Assembly (NCBI RefSeq): GCF_003073045.1
Contig: NC_037597.1
Coordinates: 637,501 to 701,500 of the forward strand
Length of the DNA: 64,000 nucleotides
Source: Pomacea canaliculata
Taxonomy: Eukaryota; Mollusca; Gastropoda; Architaenioglossa; Ampullariidae
Direction of reading: 5' to 3'
Shown: positions 33,211 through 47,900 of the stretch, in pieces
How positions within the stretch are numbered: position 1 is the stretch's first letter
How the letters are laid out: every line of letters starts with the position of its first letter
Made by a program: the position numbers and the translations under genes
The notes under the pieces: generated by a model
Database searches by the model: none
Seen by the model: only the letters and a program-made list of their open reading frames with translations
Told to the model about the DNA's origin: nothing

Positions 33211-36200
33211 CTGTGTAAACATGTAAAGTACAAACACTTGTACTGTCTGTGTTTAAACATGTAAAATACAAACACTTGTACTGTGTGTGTGTAAACATGT
33301 AAAGTACAAACACTTGTACTGTCTGTGTGTAAACATGTAAAATACAAACACTTGTACTGTGTGTGTGTAAACATGTAAAGTACAAACACTTGTACTGTCT
33401 GTGTGTAAACATGTAAAATACAAACACTTGTACTGTCTGTGTGTTAACATGTAAATACAAACACTTGGTACTGTCTGTGTGTAAACATGTAAAATACAAA
33501 CACTATGTACTGTACTGTCTGTGTGTAAACATGTAAAATATACAAAACTGTCTGTACTGTGTAAACATGTAAAATACAAACACTTGTACTGTCTGTGTGT
33601 AAACATGTACACTTGTACTGTCTGTGTGAAACATGTAAAATACAAACACTCTTGTACTGTCTGTGTGTAAACATGTAAAATACAAACACTTGTACTGTCT
33701 GTGTGTCAACATGTAAAATACAAAACATGTTAAAATACAAACACTTGTACTGTCTGTGTGTAAACATGTAAAATACAAACACTGTACCTGTCTGTGTTGT
33801 AAACATGTAAAATACAAACACTTGTACTGTCTGTGTAAACATGTAAACATGTAAAATACAAACACTTGTTGTACTGTCTGTGTGTGTAAAAACATGTAAT
33901 GTAAAAATACAAACACTTTGTAAACTGTTTGTCTGTGTAAACATGTAAAATACAACACTTGTACTGTCTGTGTGTAAACATGTAAAATACAAACACTTGT
34001 ACTGTGTGTGTTAAAATAAACAATGTAAAATACAAAACACTTGTACTGTCTGTGTGTGTAAACATGTAAAATACAAACACTTTTACTTGTCTGTGTGAAA
34101 TAAAACATGTAAAAACAAACACTTGTACTGTCTGTGTGTAAACATGTAAAATACAAACACTTGTACTGTCTGTGTGTAAACATGTAAAATACAAACACTT
34201 GTACTGTCTGTGTGTAAACATGTTAAAATACAAAAACAACTTGTACTGTCTGTGTGTAAACATGTAAAATACAAACACATGTGTGTTGTTACAAACACTT
34301 GTACTGTCCTGTGTGTAAACATGTAAACTATACAAACACTTGTACTGTCTGTGTGTAAACATGTAAAATACAAACACTTGTACTGTCTGTGTGTAACATG
34401 TAAAATACAAACACTTGTACTTGTCTGTGTGTAAAACATGTAAAATACAAACACTTGTACTGCTGTGTGTAACATGTAAAATACAAACACTTGTACTGTC
34501 TGTGTAAACATGTAAAATACAAACACTTGTACTGTCTGTGTGTAAACATGTAAAATACAAACACTTGTACTGTGTGTAAACATGTAAAATACAAACACTA
34601 TTACTGTCTGTGTGTAAACATGTAAAATACAAACACTTGTACTGTCTGTGTGTAAACATGTAAAATACAAACACTGTACTGACTGTGTGTAAACATGTAA
34701 AATACAAACACTTGTACTGTCTGTGTGTAAACATGTAAAATACAAACACTTGTACTGTCTGTGTGTAAACAAAATACAAACACTTGTACTGCTGTGTGTA
34801 AACATGTAAAATACAAAACACTTGTACTGTCTGTGTGTAAAATGTAAAATACAAACACTTGTACTGTCTGTGTGTAAACATGTAAAATACAAACACTTGT
34901 ACTGTCTGTGTGTAAACATGTAAAATACAAACACTTGTACTGTGTGTTGTAAACATGTAAAATACAAAACTTGTCTGTGTGTAAACATGTAAAATACAAA
35001 CACTTGTACTGTGTGTAAACATGTAAAATACAAACACTTGTACTGTCTGTGTGTAAACATGTAAAATACAAACACTTGTACTGTCTGTGTGTAAACATGT
35101 AAAATACAAACACTTGTACTGTCTGTGTGTAAACATGTAAAATACAAACACTTGTACTGTGTGTGTAAACATGTAAGATACAAACACTTGTACTGTGTGT
35201 GTAAACATGTAAAATACAAACACTATTACTGTCTGTGTGTAAACATGTAAAATACAAACACTTGTACTGTCTGTGTGTAAACATGTAAAATACAAAACAC
35301 TTGTTGTACTGGTAACACTGTGTGTAAACATGTAAAATACAAACACTTGTACGTGTGTAAACATGTAAAATACAAACACTTGTACTGTGTGTGTAAACAT
35401 GTAAATACAAACACTATTACTGTCTGTGTGAAACATGTAAAATACAAACACTTGTACTGTCTGTGTGTAAACATGTAAAATACAAAACACTTGTACTGTA
35501 CTGTGTGTAAAATACAAAACATGTCAACAAAATACAAACACTGTCTGTAAACATGTAAAATACCAACACTGTACTGTGTGTGTACAAAACTTGTATGTAA
35601 AATACAAACACACTGTCTAAACATGTAAAATAAGAACACTGTCTGTGTAAACATGTAAAATAAAAATTACACTGTCTGTGTGTAAACAATGAAATACAAA
35701 CACTGGGTACTGTACTGTGTGTAAACTTGTACTGCTGTGTACAAATACAAACACTGTGTGTAAACATGTAAAATACAAACTGTACTGTGTGTAAACATGT
35801 AAAATACAAACACTTGTACTGTCTGTGTGTAAACATGTAAAATACAAACACTTGTACTGTCTGTGTGTGTAAACACTTGTAAAATACAAACACTTGTACT
35901 GATGTCTGTGTGTAAACATGTAAAATACAAACACTTGTACTTCTGTGTGTAAACATGTAAATACAAACACTTGTACCGTGTGTGTGTAAACATGTAAAAT
36001 ACAAACACTATTACTGTCTGTGTGTAAACATGTAAAATACAAACACTTGTACTGTCTGTGTGTAAACATGTAAAATACAAACACTTGTACTGTCTGTGTG
36101 TAAACATGTAAAATACAAACACTTGTCTGTGTGTGTAAACATGTAAAATACAAAACACTGTGTGTACTGTATCAAACACTTGTACTGTGTGTAAAACATG

Positions 36201-37058
36201 TAAAATACAAACACTATGTACTGTCTGTGTGTAAACATGTAAAATACAAACACTTGTACTGTCTGTGTGTAAACATGTAAAATACAAACACTTGTACTGT
36301 CTGTGTGTAAACATGTAAAATACAAACACTTGTACTGTGTGTAAACATGTAAGATACAAACACTTGTACTGTGTGTAAACATGTAAAATACAAACACTTG
36401 TACTGTCTGTGTGTAAACATGTAAAATACAAACACTTGTACTGTCTGTGTGTAAACATGTAAAATACAAACACTTGTACACATGTAAAATACAAACACTT
36501 GTACTGTCTGTGTGTAAACATGTAAAATACAACACTTGATGTGTGTAAACATGGTCTGTGTGTGTAAACATATAAAATACAAACACTTGTACTGTCTGTG
36601 TGAAACATGTAAAATACAAACACTGTAACTGTACTGTAAAATACAAACAACTTGTACTGTCTGTGTGTAAACATGTAAAATAAAACACTGTTGTACTGTC
36701 TGTAAACATGTAAATACAAACACTTGTACTGTCTGTGTGTAAACATGTAAATACACATTGTACTGTCTGTGTGTCAACATGTAAAAAAAAAAATCAAAAA
36801 CATGTAATACAAAACACTTGTACTGTCTGTGTGTAAACATGTGTAAATCAAACACTTGTACTGGCTGTGTGTAAACATGTAAAATACAAACACTTGTACT
36901 GTCTGTGTGTAAACATGTAATATACAAACACTATTACTGTCTGTGTGTAAACATGTAAAATACAAACACTTGTACTGTCTGTGTGTAAACATGTAAAATA
37001 CAAACACTTGTACTGGCTGTGTGTAAACATGTAAAATACAAACACTTGTACTGTCTGT
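33211..37058. repeat. 38-bp minisatellite array, about 100 units
   Basis: The unit is CTTGTACTGTCTGTGTGTAA plus ACATGTAAAATACAAACA. The first units (to about 33420) and the last (36900-37058) are clean, while the middle carries many one- and two-base indels. All three minus-strand frames of the unit lack stops, which produces overlapping open frames of up to about 600 codons (33730-35517 and others) made of the same FTCLHTDSTSVCILHVYTQ-like words. These are by-products of the repeat, not genes. Confidence 0.95.
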
Positions 37059-37290
37059 ATATGCTTAGGAGATCACTGACAGTGGTTGTGCTGTGAAGTG
37101 AGGGATGTGATGACTGAGATGAAGCATGCTGTGTCACAAAGTAATGTTTTCCTCTTCCTGGCACAGACACAACATTCATGTTTATTATTTCCTGTTTATT
37201 ATTTTGACTATTGTAACATCGTTCACTTTTATGCATTCCCTGTTAGTGCTCCACCAGCTGCTAGCAGCTATGTGTGCTGTGATGTAGTGG

Positions 37291-40200
37291 GACAACATCA
37301 ACTGCTGGTCGTTATGTCTGACAACATCAACTGCTGGTAGTTATGTCTGACAACATCAACTGCTGGTCGTTATGTCTGAAATATCAACTGCTGGTCGTTA
37401 TGTCTGACAACAACTGCTGGTAGTTATGTCTGACAACAACTGCTGGTAGATATGTCTGACAACATCAACTGCTGGTAGTTATGTCTGACAACATCAACTG
37501 CTGGTAGTTATGTCTGACAACATCAACTGCTGGTCGTTATGTCTGAAATATCAACTGCTGGTAGTTATGTCTGACAACATCAACTGCTGGTCGTTATGTC
37601 TGACAACATCAACTGCTGGTCGTTATGTCTGAAATATCAACTGCTGGTAGTTATGTCTGACAACATCAACTGCTGGTCGTTATGTCTGACAACATCAACT
37701 GCTGGTAGTTATGTCTGACAATATCAACTGCTGGTAGTTATGTCTGAAATATCAACTGCTGGTAGTTATGTCTGACAACATCAACTGCTGGTAGTTATGT
37801 CTGACAACATCAACTGCTGGTAGTTATGTCTGACAACATCAACTGCTGGTAGTTATGTCTGGCAACATCAACTGCTGGTATTTCTGTCTGACAACATCAA
37901 CTGCTGGTCGTTATGTCTGACAACATCAACTGCTAGTCATTATGTCTGAAATATCAACTGCTATTAGTGATGTCTGACAACAGCAACTGCTGGTCGTTAT
38001 GTCTGACAACATCAACTGCTAGTCATTATGTCTGAAATATCAACTGCTATTAGTGATGTCTGACAACAGCAACTGCTGGTAGTTATGTTTGACAATATCA
38101 ACTGCTATTAGTTATGTCTGGCAACATCAACTGCTGGTAGTTATGTCTGACAACATCAACTGCTGGTCGTTATGTCTGAAATATCAACTGCTGGTCGTTA
38201 TGTCTGACAACATCAACTGCTGGTAGTTATGTCTGACAACATCAACTGCTGGTAGATATGTCTGACAACATCAACTGCTGGTAGTTATGTCTGACAACAT
38301 CAACTGCTGGTAGTTATGTCTGAAATATCAACTGCTGGTAGTTATGTCTGACAATATCAACTGCTGGTAGATATGTCTGACAACAGCAACTGCTGGTCGT
38401 TATGTCTGACAACAGCAACTGCTGGTAGTTATGTTTGACAATATCAACTGCTATTAGTTATGTCTGGCAACATCAACTGCTGGTAGTTATGTCTGACAAC
38501 ATCAACTGCTGGTCGTTATGTCTGACAACATCAACTGCTGGTCGTTATGTCTGAAATATCAACTGCTGGTCGTTATGTCTCAACTGCTGGTAGTTATGTC
38601 TGACAACATCAACTGCTGGTAGATATGTCTGACAACATCAACTGCTGGTAGTTATGTCTGACAACATCAACTGCTGGTAGTTATGTCTGAAATATCAACT
38701 GCTGGTAGTTATGTCTGACAATATCAACTGCTGGTAGATATGTCTGACAACATCAACTGCTGGTCGTTATGTCTGACAACAGCAACTGCTGGTAGTTATG
38801 TTTGACAATATCAACTGCTATTAGTTATGTCTGGCAACATCAACTGCTGGTAGTTATGTCTGACAACATCAACTGCTGGTCGTTATGTCTGACAACATCA
38901 ACTGCTAGTCATTATGTCTGAAATATCAACTGCTATTAGTGATGTCTGACAACAGCAACTGCTGGTCGTTATGTCTGACAACATCAACTGCTAGTCATTA
39001 TGTCTGAAATATCAACTGCTATTAGTGATGTCTGACAACAGCAACTGCTGGTAGTTATGTTTGACAATATCAACTGCTATTAGTTATGTCTGGCAACATC
39101 AACTGCTGGTAGTTATGTCTGACAACATCAACTGCTGGTAGTTATGTCTGAAATATCAACTGCTGGTAGTTATGTCTGACAATATCAACTGCTGGTAGAA
39201 TATGTCTGACAACAGCAACTGCTGGTCGTTATGTCTGACAACAGCAACTGCTGGTAGTTATGTTTGACAATATCAACTGCTATTAGTTATGTCTGGCAAC
39301 ATCAACTGCTGGTAGTTATGTCTGACAACATCAACTGCTGGTCGTTATGTCTGACAACATCAACTGCTGGTCGTTATGTCTGAAATATCAACTGCTGGTC
39401 GTTATGTCTGACAACATCAACTGCTGGTAGTTATGTCTGACAACATCAACTGCTGGTAGATATGTCTGACAACATCAACTGCTGGTAGTTATGTCTGAAA
39501 TATCAACTGCTGGTAGTTATGTCTGACAATATCAACTGCTGGTAGATATGTCTGACAACATCAACTGCTGGTCGTTATGTCTGACAACAGCAACTGCTGG
39601 TAGTTATGTTTGACAATATCAAACTGCTATTAGTTATGTCTGGCAACATCAACTGCTGGTAGTTATGTCTGACAACATCAACTGCTGGTCGTTTATGTCT
39701 GACAACATCAACTGCTAGTCATTATGTCTGAAATATCAACTGCTATTAGTGATGTCTGACAACAGCAACTGCTGGTCGTTATGTCTGACAACATCAACTG
39801 CTAGTCATTATGTCTGAAATATCAACTGCTATTAGTGATGTCTGACAACAGCAACTGCTGGTAGTTATGTCTGAAATATCAACTGCTGGTCGTTATGTCT
39901 GACAACATCAACTGCTGGTCGTTATGTCTGAAATATCAACTGCTGGTCGTTATGTCTGACAACATCAACTGCTGGTAGTTATGTCTGAAATATCAACTGC
40001 TGGTAGTTATGTCTGACAATATCAACTGCTGGTAGATATGTCTGACAACAGCAACTGCTGGTAGTTATGTTTGACAATATCAACTGCTATTAGTTATGTC
40101 TGGCAACATCAACTGCTGGTAGTTATGTCTGACAACATCAACTGCTGGTCGTTATGTCTGAAATATCAACTGCTGGTCGTTATGTCTGACAACATCAACT

Positions 40201-41570
40201 GCTGGTAGTTATGTCTGACAACATCAACTGCTGGTAGATATGTCTGACAACATCAACTGCTGGTAGTTAAGTCTGACAACATCAACTGCTGGTAGTTATG
40301 TCTGAAATATCAACTGCTGGTAGTTATGTCTGACAATATCAACTGCTGGTAGATATGTCTGACAACAGCAACTGCTGGTAGATATGTCTGACAACATCAA
40401 CTGCTGGTAGTTATGTCTGACAACATCAACTGCTGGTCGTTATGTCTGACAACATCAACTGCTAGTCATTATGTCTGAAATATCAACTGCTATTAGTGAT
40501 GTCTGACAACAGCAACTGCTGGTCGTTATGTCTGACAACATCAACTGCTAGTCATTATGTCTGAAATATCAACTGCTATTAGTGATGTCTGACAACAGCA
40601 ACTGCTGGTAGTTATGTTTGACAATATCAACTGCTATTAGTTATGTCTGGCAACATCAACTGCTGGTAGTTATGTCTGACAACATCAACTGCTGGTCGTT
40701 ATGTCTGAAATATCAACTGCTGGTCGTTATGTCTGACAACATCAACTGCTGGTCGTTATGTCTGACAACATCAACTGCTGGTAGTTATGTCTGACAATAT
40801 CAACTGCTGGTAGATATGTCTGACAACATCAACTGCTGGTAGTTATGTCTGACAATATCAACTGCTGGTAGTTATGTCTGACAATATCAACTGCTGGTAG
40901 ATATGTCTGACAACATCAACTGCTGGTCGTTATGTCTGACAACAGCAACTGCTGGTAGTTATGTTTGATAATATCAACTGCTATTAGTTATTTCTGGCAA
41001 CATCAACTGCTGGTAGTTATGTCTGACAACATCAACTGCTGGTCGTTATGTCTGACAACATCAACTGCTAGTCATTATGTCTGAAATATCAACTGCTATT
41101 AGTGATGTCTGACAACAGCAACTGCTGGTCGTTATGTCTGACAACATCAACTGCTAGTCATTATGTCTGAAATATCAACTGCTATTAGTGATGTCTGACA
41201 ACAGCAACTGCTGGTCGTTATGTCTGACAACATCATCTGCTGGTCGTTATGTCTGACAACATCAACTGCTTGTAGTTATGTCTGACAACATCAACTGCTG
41301 ATCGTTATGTCTGACAACATCAACTGCTATTAGTTATGTCTGAAATATCAACTGCTGGTAGCTATGTCTGACAACATCAACTGCTGGTAGTTATGTTTGA
41401 CAATATCAACTGCTGGTAGTTATGTCTGAAATATCAACTGCTGGTAGTTATGTCTGACAACATCAACTGCTGGTAGTGATGTCTGACAACATCAACTGCT
41501 GGTAGTTATGTCTGACAACATCAACTGCTATTAGTTATGTCTGACAACATCAACTGCTGGTCGTTATGTG
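37291..41570. repeat. 28/29-bp minisatellite array with higher-order structure, about 148 units
   Basis: The unit is CAACTGCTGGTAGTTATGTC plus TGACAACAT (29 bp) or TGAAATAT (28 bp). Variant cores (GGTAGTTATG, GGTCGTTATG, GGTAGATATG, ATTAGTGATG, AGTCATTATG) recur in fixed order. A block with paired AGTCATTATG and ATTAGTGATG variants appears near 37932, 38904, 39714, 40462 and 41064, so blocks of about 0.6-1.0 kb have been duplicated. Unlike the neighbouring 38-bp array, it contains very few indels. Both borders carry the related motif TATGTGTGCTG.GATGT.GTG. Confidence 0.95.
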
Positions 41571-41745
41571 TGCTGGGATGTGGTGTGGCAACATCCAAAC
41601 TAAAGAAAGCCATGTGAGGAGCGTGTTCCAAAGATGTCAGTGGAAGATGGAAGTGAAGAAGAAGAAGCTGTCTGTTGTCGCTTTGTGTGACTGCACTCAT
41701 TGCTTCAAGAAGTGTGACCACACGTTGTTTCGTAGATCAATCATA

Positions 41746-41757
41746 GTTTATTTATTT
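41746..41757 (-). terminator. Poly(A) signals (AATAAATAAA) of the oxidase gene
   Basis: TTTATTTATTT on the plus strand gives overlapping AATAAA hexamers on the minus strand, about 240 bases after the oxidase stop codon. Confidence 0.65.
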
Positions 41758-41997
41758 CCCAGAGCCCCGAACTAACCAGCAGGTGGCAGTAGGACCTGTG
41801 CACAGACCAGTGACTGTCGTATACACTGTACAGTGCTGTCTACAGTGCTGTCTACAGACCCAGTCAAACACTACCCAGCCTTTTTCTCTGTGATTCCACC
41901 CATTAAATGTACAACAGGGGCTAAATAATTAATTGGCTCATGAATTATTATAGGCAGTTTAATCCGGGTGGAGCGAGTAAAGGCTCGGGTGGAGACC

Positions 41998-44900
41998 CTA
42001 GAGTCTGGCCTGCACATCCGCTTTCTTCAGTCCCATGTAGAAGACTGGCTGGAAGGTGGGGTCAGTCAGGGCGGGGCGCCTGATGGTGAACTGGGAGATG
42101 TCGTAGGCTGTCGCGCCCTCCACGGCCAGCTCGCTGAGAATCTTGCCCAGCAGACTGGCAAACCTTGTGGTGTGCACACATGAAAACATGTAAACACGGA
42201 GACATGCTCACACACACATGTACACATGCACACACACACGCACATACACACACACACACACGCACACACGCAGGTAGTTAGTACTCACTGGCCACCCTGA
42301 CGCTGCCTCTCATGCAAGTCCTACTCTAACCTGTGCTGCTGCTTGTAACACTTGGCAACTGATTAGTTCACCTAATTATCAGCGGGTAATGAGCAGGGAC
42401 TGTTGTGCTCTGTATGTTGTCGTGTTTAACCACAATATTGACAAACAAGTTTGTTTGACAAGCACGTGACTGTGACGTAACTGTGTGCTGTTGACTGGCT
42501 GTACCGACACAGGTGACTGGATGTTTACTGTGTGACACCTGCCAGGGACACTCACTTGTACGCATGTCCGGCGCCACAGCACACGATGACCTCCGGGAAG
42601 CCAAACTGTGAGCAGGTATCCACCAGGAAATCGCGATCGGGTGTCATGTCGTACAGACAGGTCTTGGTGTACATCTCCGGCCCAAGAAACTGTGCGCAGA
42701 CAGGACAAAGCTTTACACATCGAGCAAGGCAGCAAGTCTCACTCACTCCTCATCAAACAGACTTGCAACAAGCTTCTGTCGGCAGCTACCCAGCGTCTGT
42801 CCTTACCTTCAGAGGGTTACCCCCAGTGTTACAATTACGGGTGGTGTCAGGTGTGAGTGGGTGCTAAGCCGTAAGGACAATCAAAGACATCACTGACGGT
42901 TACCCCGAGTGCTACAATTACGGGTGGTGTCAGGTGTGAGAGGGTGCTAAGCCGTAAGTAAGGACAAGCAAGAGCCCCACTGACGTTTGGCAGAATGTCG
43001 CGAAGCAGCTGTCGGCAGGCGTTCACCCGCTCAGGGTCAGGGGTGAAGGTTCGTGTGTCAGTGGTGACGACAGGACCGGAGGCGTCGATTCCAATTTTAG
43101 CTCCCGAGTTGGAGTAGATGGGCAAACCATAGAAGTCGTTGGTTTTGGCGTGATAAATCCAGACAGGGAATCTGTGGACAGAAATGGAAGGAGTCACGTG
43201 ATCGAACCAGTGAAGTAGACCAAAGGTCAGGGCATTGAACCAGTAAAGCATTGCCTCACTTGTCTTTGGTGAAATCCCGGATGTGCGGGGTGGCAAAGTA
43301 GGTCACCTGCTCCTGGGTCACTGTGATAGGCAGCTGCACCCCGATGGAGCCCAGTACACGGTTAATCCAGGCACCCGCCGTCACGATCACCCGCTGGCAC
43401 GTGAAGGTGGCCTTCGTCGTGACCACCTGTGAGACAAGTCACGTGAGGAGACTGCCATGTGACGTCACGTACAGACCGGTGGAAATGACTCGGTAGGTTA
43501 AAGGGTAAGATGGCACGTGAAGAGGTGTAGTGTTTGCCCTCGCCAAGTGTCATCACCAACCAACCAACCAACCAACCAACCAACCAACCAACCAACAAGA
43601 AGCAAAAATCCAAAAGCAAAACGCGTGACGATCAAAACAAACTGCGAGTTGACTTTGTTTCCACGATTCCAGTTGGTCTTTACCTCCATCTTGCCGTCTG
43701 CGGTCCTGCTGATCTTCAGTACAGGGCACAAATCAAGGACAACAGCGCCGTTGCCCCTGGCGAGCTGCACGTGCGTACTGTTGCCTAGCGCCGCGTCCAC
43801 CAGCCCCCCGTCTTTCTGGTACAGCGCCACCATGTTGGGCGGGGGTGTGAACTGCGGGTAGCGGGCCCTCAGCTGCTCACTGCTAAGCCGGTCATACCTG
43901 GTCCACAGGACAGACCAACGCAATGAGCTCGCCTCACACCTTTCTGTGCGTACCTATGTGTACCCTGACTGTAGCCCCCTGCTCACTATGTGTACCCTGA
44001 CTGTAGCCCCCTGCTCACGATGTGTATGTACCCTAACTGTAGCCCACTGCTCACTATGTGTACCCTAACTGTAGCCCCTCATTATGTACCCTAACTGTAG
44101 CCCACTGCTCACTATGTGTACCCTAACTGTAGCCCCTGCTCACTATGTGTACCCTAACTGTAGCCCCTGCTCACTATGTGTACCCTAACTGTAGCCCCTG
44201 CTCACTATGTGTGTGTACCCTAACTGTAGCCCCCTGCTCATTATGTGTACCCTAACTGTAGCCCCCTGCTCATTATGTGTACCCTAACTGTAGCCCCTGC
44301 CTCACTATGTGTCTGTACCCCTAAACTGTAGCCCTGCTCACTATGTGTGTGTACCCTAACTGTAGCCCCCTGCTCATTATGTGTACCCTAACTGTAGCCC
44401 CCTGCTCATTATGTGTACCCTAACTGTAGCCCACTGCTCACTATGTGTACCCTAACTGTAGCCCCTCATTATGTACCCTAACTGTAGCCCCCTGCTCATT
44501 ATGTGTACCCTAACTGTAGCCCCTGCTCACAAACTACAGCAACAATACTTCTTGGTCTGACTACAAGCAGAACGACATTCTCACACAACTGTCATTGGGG
44601 TGTTGGTCACGTGACTGGACTGTGCGGTTTGTGATGGAGCCCACTGGCTGACTGCTTTGCTGTGATGCTCCCACACACTCCCTGCCGTGTCAACATGAGT
44701 CTGCACCAGTCTGTGGGTGTATGCTGGATGCTTCACGTGACTGACATCTGGGCTACAGTTGTGAACACAGGCAACTTCACCTCTGAAGCATGCAGCGTCT
44801 TGGATATACTAGCTGTGAACGTATGTAGGATAGCTGAGAGGTAGATCTGCTTGTTCATAGGTGTTCACTGGGTGCTTGACAGACAGGTAACCATTACAGG

Positions 44901-47900
44901 TCCCTGACTTGTCTCCTTGTTTCTAATCATGATTACACCCAGGTGATTGCAATCACATGATTACACCCAGCGGATGACACTCAGATGGTTATATGTAGGT
45001 GATGATAGTTGAGCAGGTGAGTCAGTGGGTGAGCAAGTGAGTAAGCACGTGACAGCGGCACTCACGGTATGTGGTGTCTGTCCATTGCTGTAGCATACTC
45101 CTCCATGATGACATCAGTCTCGCCTTTGAGGGCCAGCTGCAGAATGCCCGGCTTGTAGACCAGCTGCTGACCGGACTCCCGCTCCAGCTGTGCCCACCTG
45201 CACTCAGTGAAACCCACTAACACTGAAACTGTCAGCAGCACGACCATTACCTGCCTTTGTTTCCTGACATGACAGTGAACGAATTGACCATGACATGACA
45301 AGGTTACACTCAGCTGTCTGCTTGCCAGCTTCCTGTCATTTGTAACTCACTCAGTCATTGTATCTCACACCCCAATGACACTGTTCTCCCTAATGACTAA
45401 ATGAAATATTTGTTTTTGTCTGGAAGAGCGGATCTACTATTTATGTGTGTATCTCTGAACTCACGCTTCGTAAGTTGCAGGCGTGAGGCGAGTGTAGCGA
45501 TCATCATGGTAGGTCAGTCGGCTGAAAAAAACAACAACATAAGGTCGGGAAATGGCAGACACTACTTATATACTTATAGAGTTCAGACTTTCTGGCACTA
45601 AGACAGGAATTGTTGTAGACAGCACGCATTGGCAGTACACACACCCTAACCCTAACCCTAACCATCCAGCCCTGCCCACTAAACACCAGTCACACCATCC
45701 AGCCCTGCCCACTAAACACCAGTCACACCATCCACCTCTGCCCACTAAACACCAGTCACACCATCCAGCTCTGCCCACTAAACACCAGTCACACCATCCA
45801 GCCCTGCCCACCAAACACCAGTCACACCATCCAGCCCGCCCACTAAACACCAGTCACACCATCCACCTCTGCCCACTAAACACCAGTCACACCATCCAGC
45901 TCTGCCCACTAAACACCAGTCACACCATCCAGCCCTGCCACCAAACACCAGTCACACCATCCAGCCCTGCCCACCAAACACCAGTCACACCATCCAGCCC
46001 TGCCCACTAAAACACCAGTCACACCATCCACCTCTGCCCCACTAAACACCAGTCACACCATCCAGCCCTGCCCACTAAACACCAGTCACACCATCCACCT
46101 CTGCCCACTAAACACCAGTCACACCATCCAGCCCTGCCCACTAAACACCAGTCACACCATCCACCTCTGCCCACTAAACACCAGTCACACCATCCAGCCC
46201 TGCCCACTAAACACCAGTCACACCATCCACCTCTGCCCACTAAACACCAGTCACACCATCCAGCCCTGCCCACTAAACACCAGTCACACCATGTATAAAA
46301 CACTTTGTGGCTCAGCTGATGTGAGTGTGGACAGCTGTTCCTCCCACATGGTGTTTCACTGACCACTTGCTGTTCCTGCCCCTAAGAGTCTTGCCTTTGA
46401 TTTGCTGTGTGTGACACAGTTGCCATGCTCCTGTTGTTACAGTTTTGTGTATGTATACTGGGTGTGTGTGTGCATCTGTGGGCAGTGATTCTGTTTGAAG
46501 CTTGGTATCACTGTGTTCCAAATCTTGTGCGAGTACCACGCACTAGTAAACATTAACATGTTATCTTCCACACGGTGCAGTCCTTGTACCAGTGCACAGC
46601 TGTGCGGACACATGGTGTGAGGCCATGAGTGAGTGGTAGTCAAGATTCGTCTTACATGATCCTGGAGACATCTTGCGATCCGCCGTGGTCGTGACCCAGC
46701 TTGAACTGCTCCAGCCCCAGCACACCTGAAGGACATCATGATGTCTCAGTCCCTTGCGGCTTTATTTGTCACTGGACGATCTACAGTTCAAGTCTGAGTT
46801 CCACACGAACTTAATAAAATTCATCCCCTTCCAAAAAGTAAAAATCAACAGAAAGACTACAATAAATAAACAAGCGCGCGCGCGTGTGTTGTGTGTGAGC
46901 GCGCTATGAGAAATCGAGAGAGTTGAACTGAATGTTTCTAACGAGGCTCCCACCTGACAGGTACAGGATTGACAACGAAGACAGAAACTACTGACAGGAC
47001 TCACTCTAACCCTGACGTGTACCTGAGGTAAATACAAACAATAACTGTGTACAGGCCGTCAGTGTCATGTTGACATGGTAACATGGCAATAAATAAACAT
47101 TACTACTCATCTTGTGACAGCCGCGACACAAAGGTACTGTTCAAATATTTCAGGATATAATTCAGTGCAAGTCGTGACACACCGGACAGTGGAGCAAGAA
47201 ACATAACTCGTCTTCGAGGTTAGTTACAGAGTTATGCCTCTTACTGACATGATCAAACAATCTGTCAACGTGGTTTAAATTAATAATTTTGTGTTTGTAT
47301 TGTCATCTTCAAATCTGTTGCTGCCGACCCAGTATCTACTCGCCCGCTGTTGTCTAGCAGCTACCCGCTGTGTGAAAATACAAACATCTGTTTAATTTCA
47401 CACATCACCATTCACACAACATGAACACCCGGAGTTCTGTAAACACCTGTTCATACTGCACGGCATATTTCATGTTGTGAGCATGATGGTGTGGCTCAGC
47501 GGGCTACTGGCATGTTTGTCAATATTTTAAGGCGTTGGGGGGGGGGGAGTCTGTAGGGAGGAAGTGCTGCAGCATAAGGCAGCATCCAGCAGAACCAACT
47601 GTCAGTGTGATGTTCCCCATTCCCCCTAAGTTCCCCCTATTTCACGTCGGGAGGATTTGGTGAGACCTGTGCAATAAATGGTCACAAGCTGGGAGATTGT
47701 AGAGTTCGCCACGAAGCGAGGACCGTGTCTGCCATGCGTCCCACAGCACTGGTCTCACCTGTCACCTGTGCATCAACAAGTTTAACGAGAACACTGATCT
47801 TCACTCCACCCCATCTCCACCCATCCTCGCATTGTCTTCATTATCTCTGATACTGGACCTTTAACCCTCCTGTAATTTCTGCAATGGACAGAGAGAGAAA

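Noticed and set aside
33730..35517. 595-codon minus-strand open frame, and overlapping relatives between 33170 and 37236
   Set aside because: It consists only of the 38-bp minisatellite, which has no stop in any minus frame; no domain, and base indels simply move between open frames.
33211..41570. CRISPR-like arrays of 29- and 38-bp repeats
   Set aside because: Units are directly head to tail without unique spacers, no cas-like genes exist, and the DNA is clearly from an animal.
43498..43683. Extension of oxidase exon 5 into Gly-Trp-Leu-Val repeats
   Set aside because: The frame crosses the GTAAAG donor at 43682-43683 into an (AACC)n microsatellite; exon 6 joins in frame.
45644..45661. Chromosome end
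   Set aside because: Only three CCCTAA units inside an intron, with normal sequence on both sides.
45566..46366. CDWCLVGRAGW-repeat ORFs on the minus strand
   Set aside because: Produced by the 33-bp intronic array of the oxidase gene (33 is a multiple of three).
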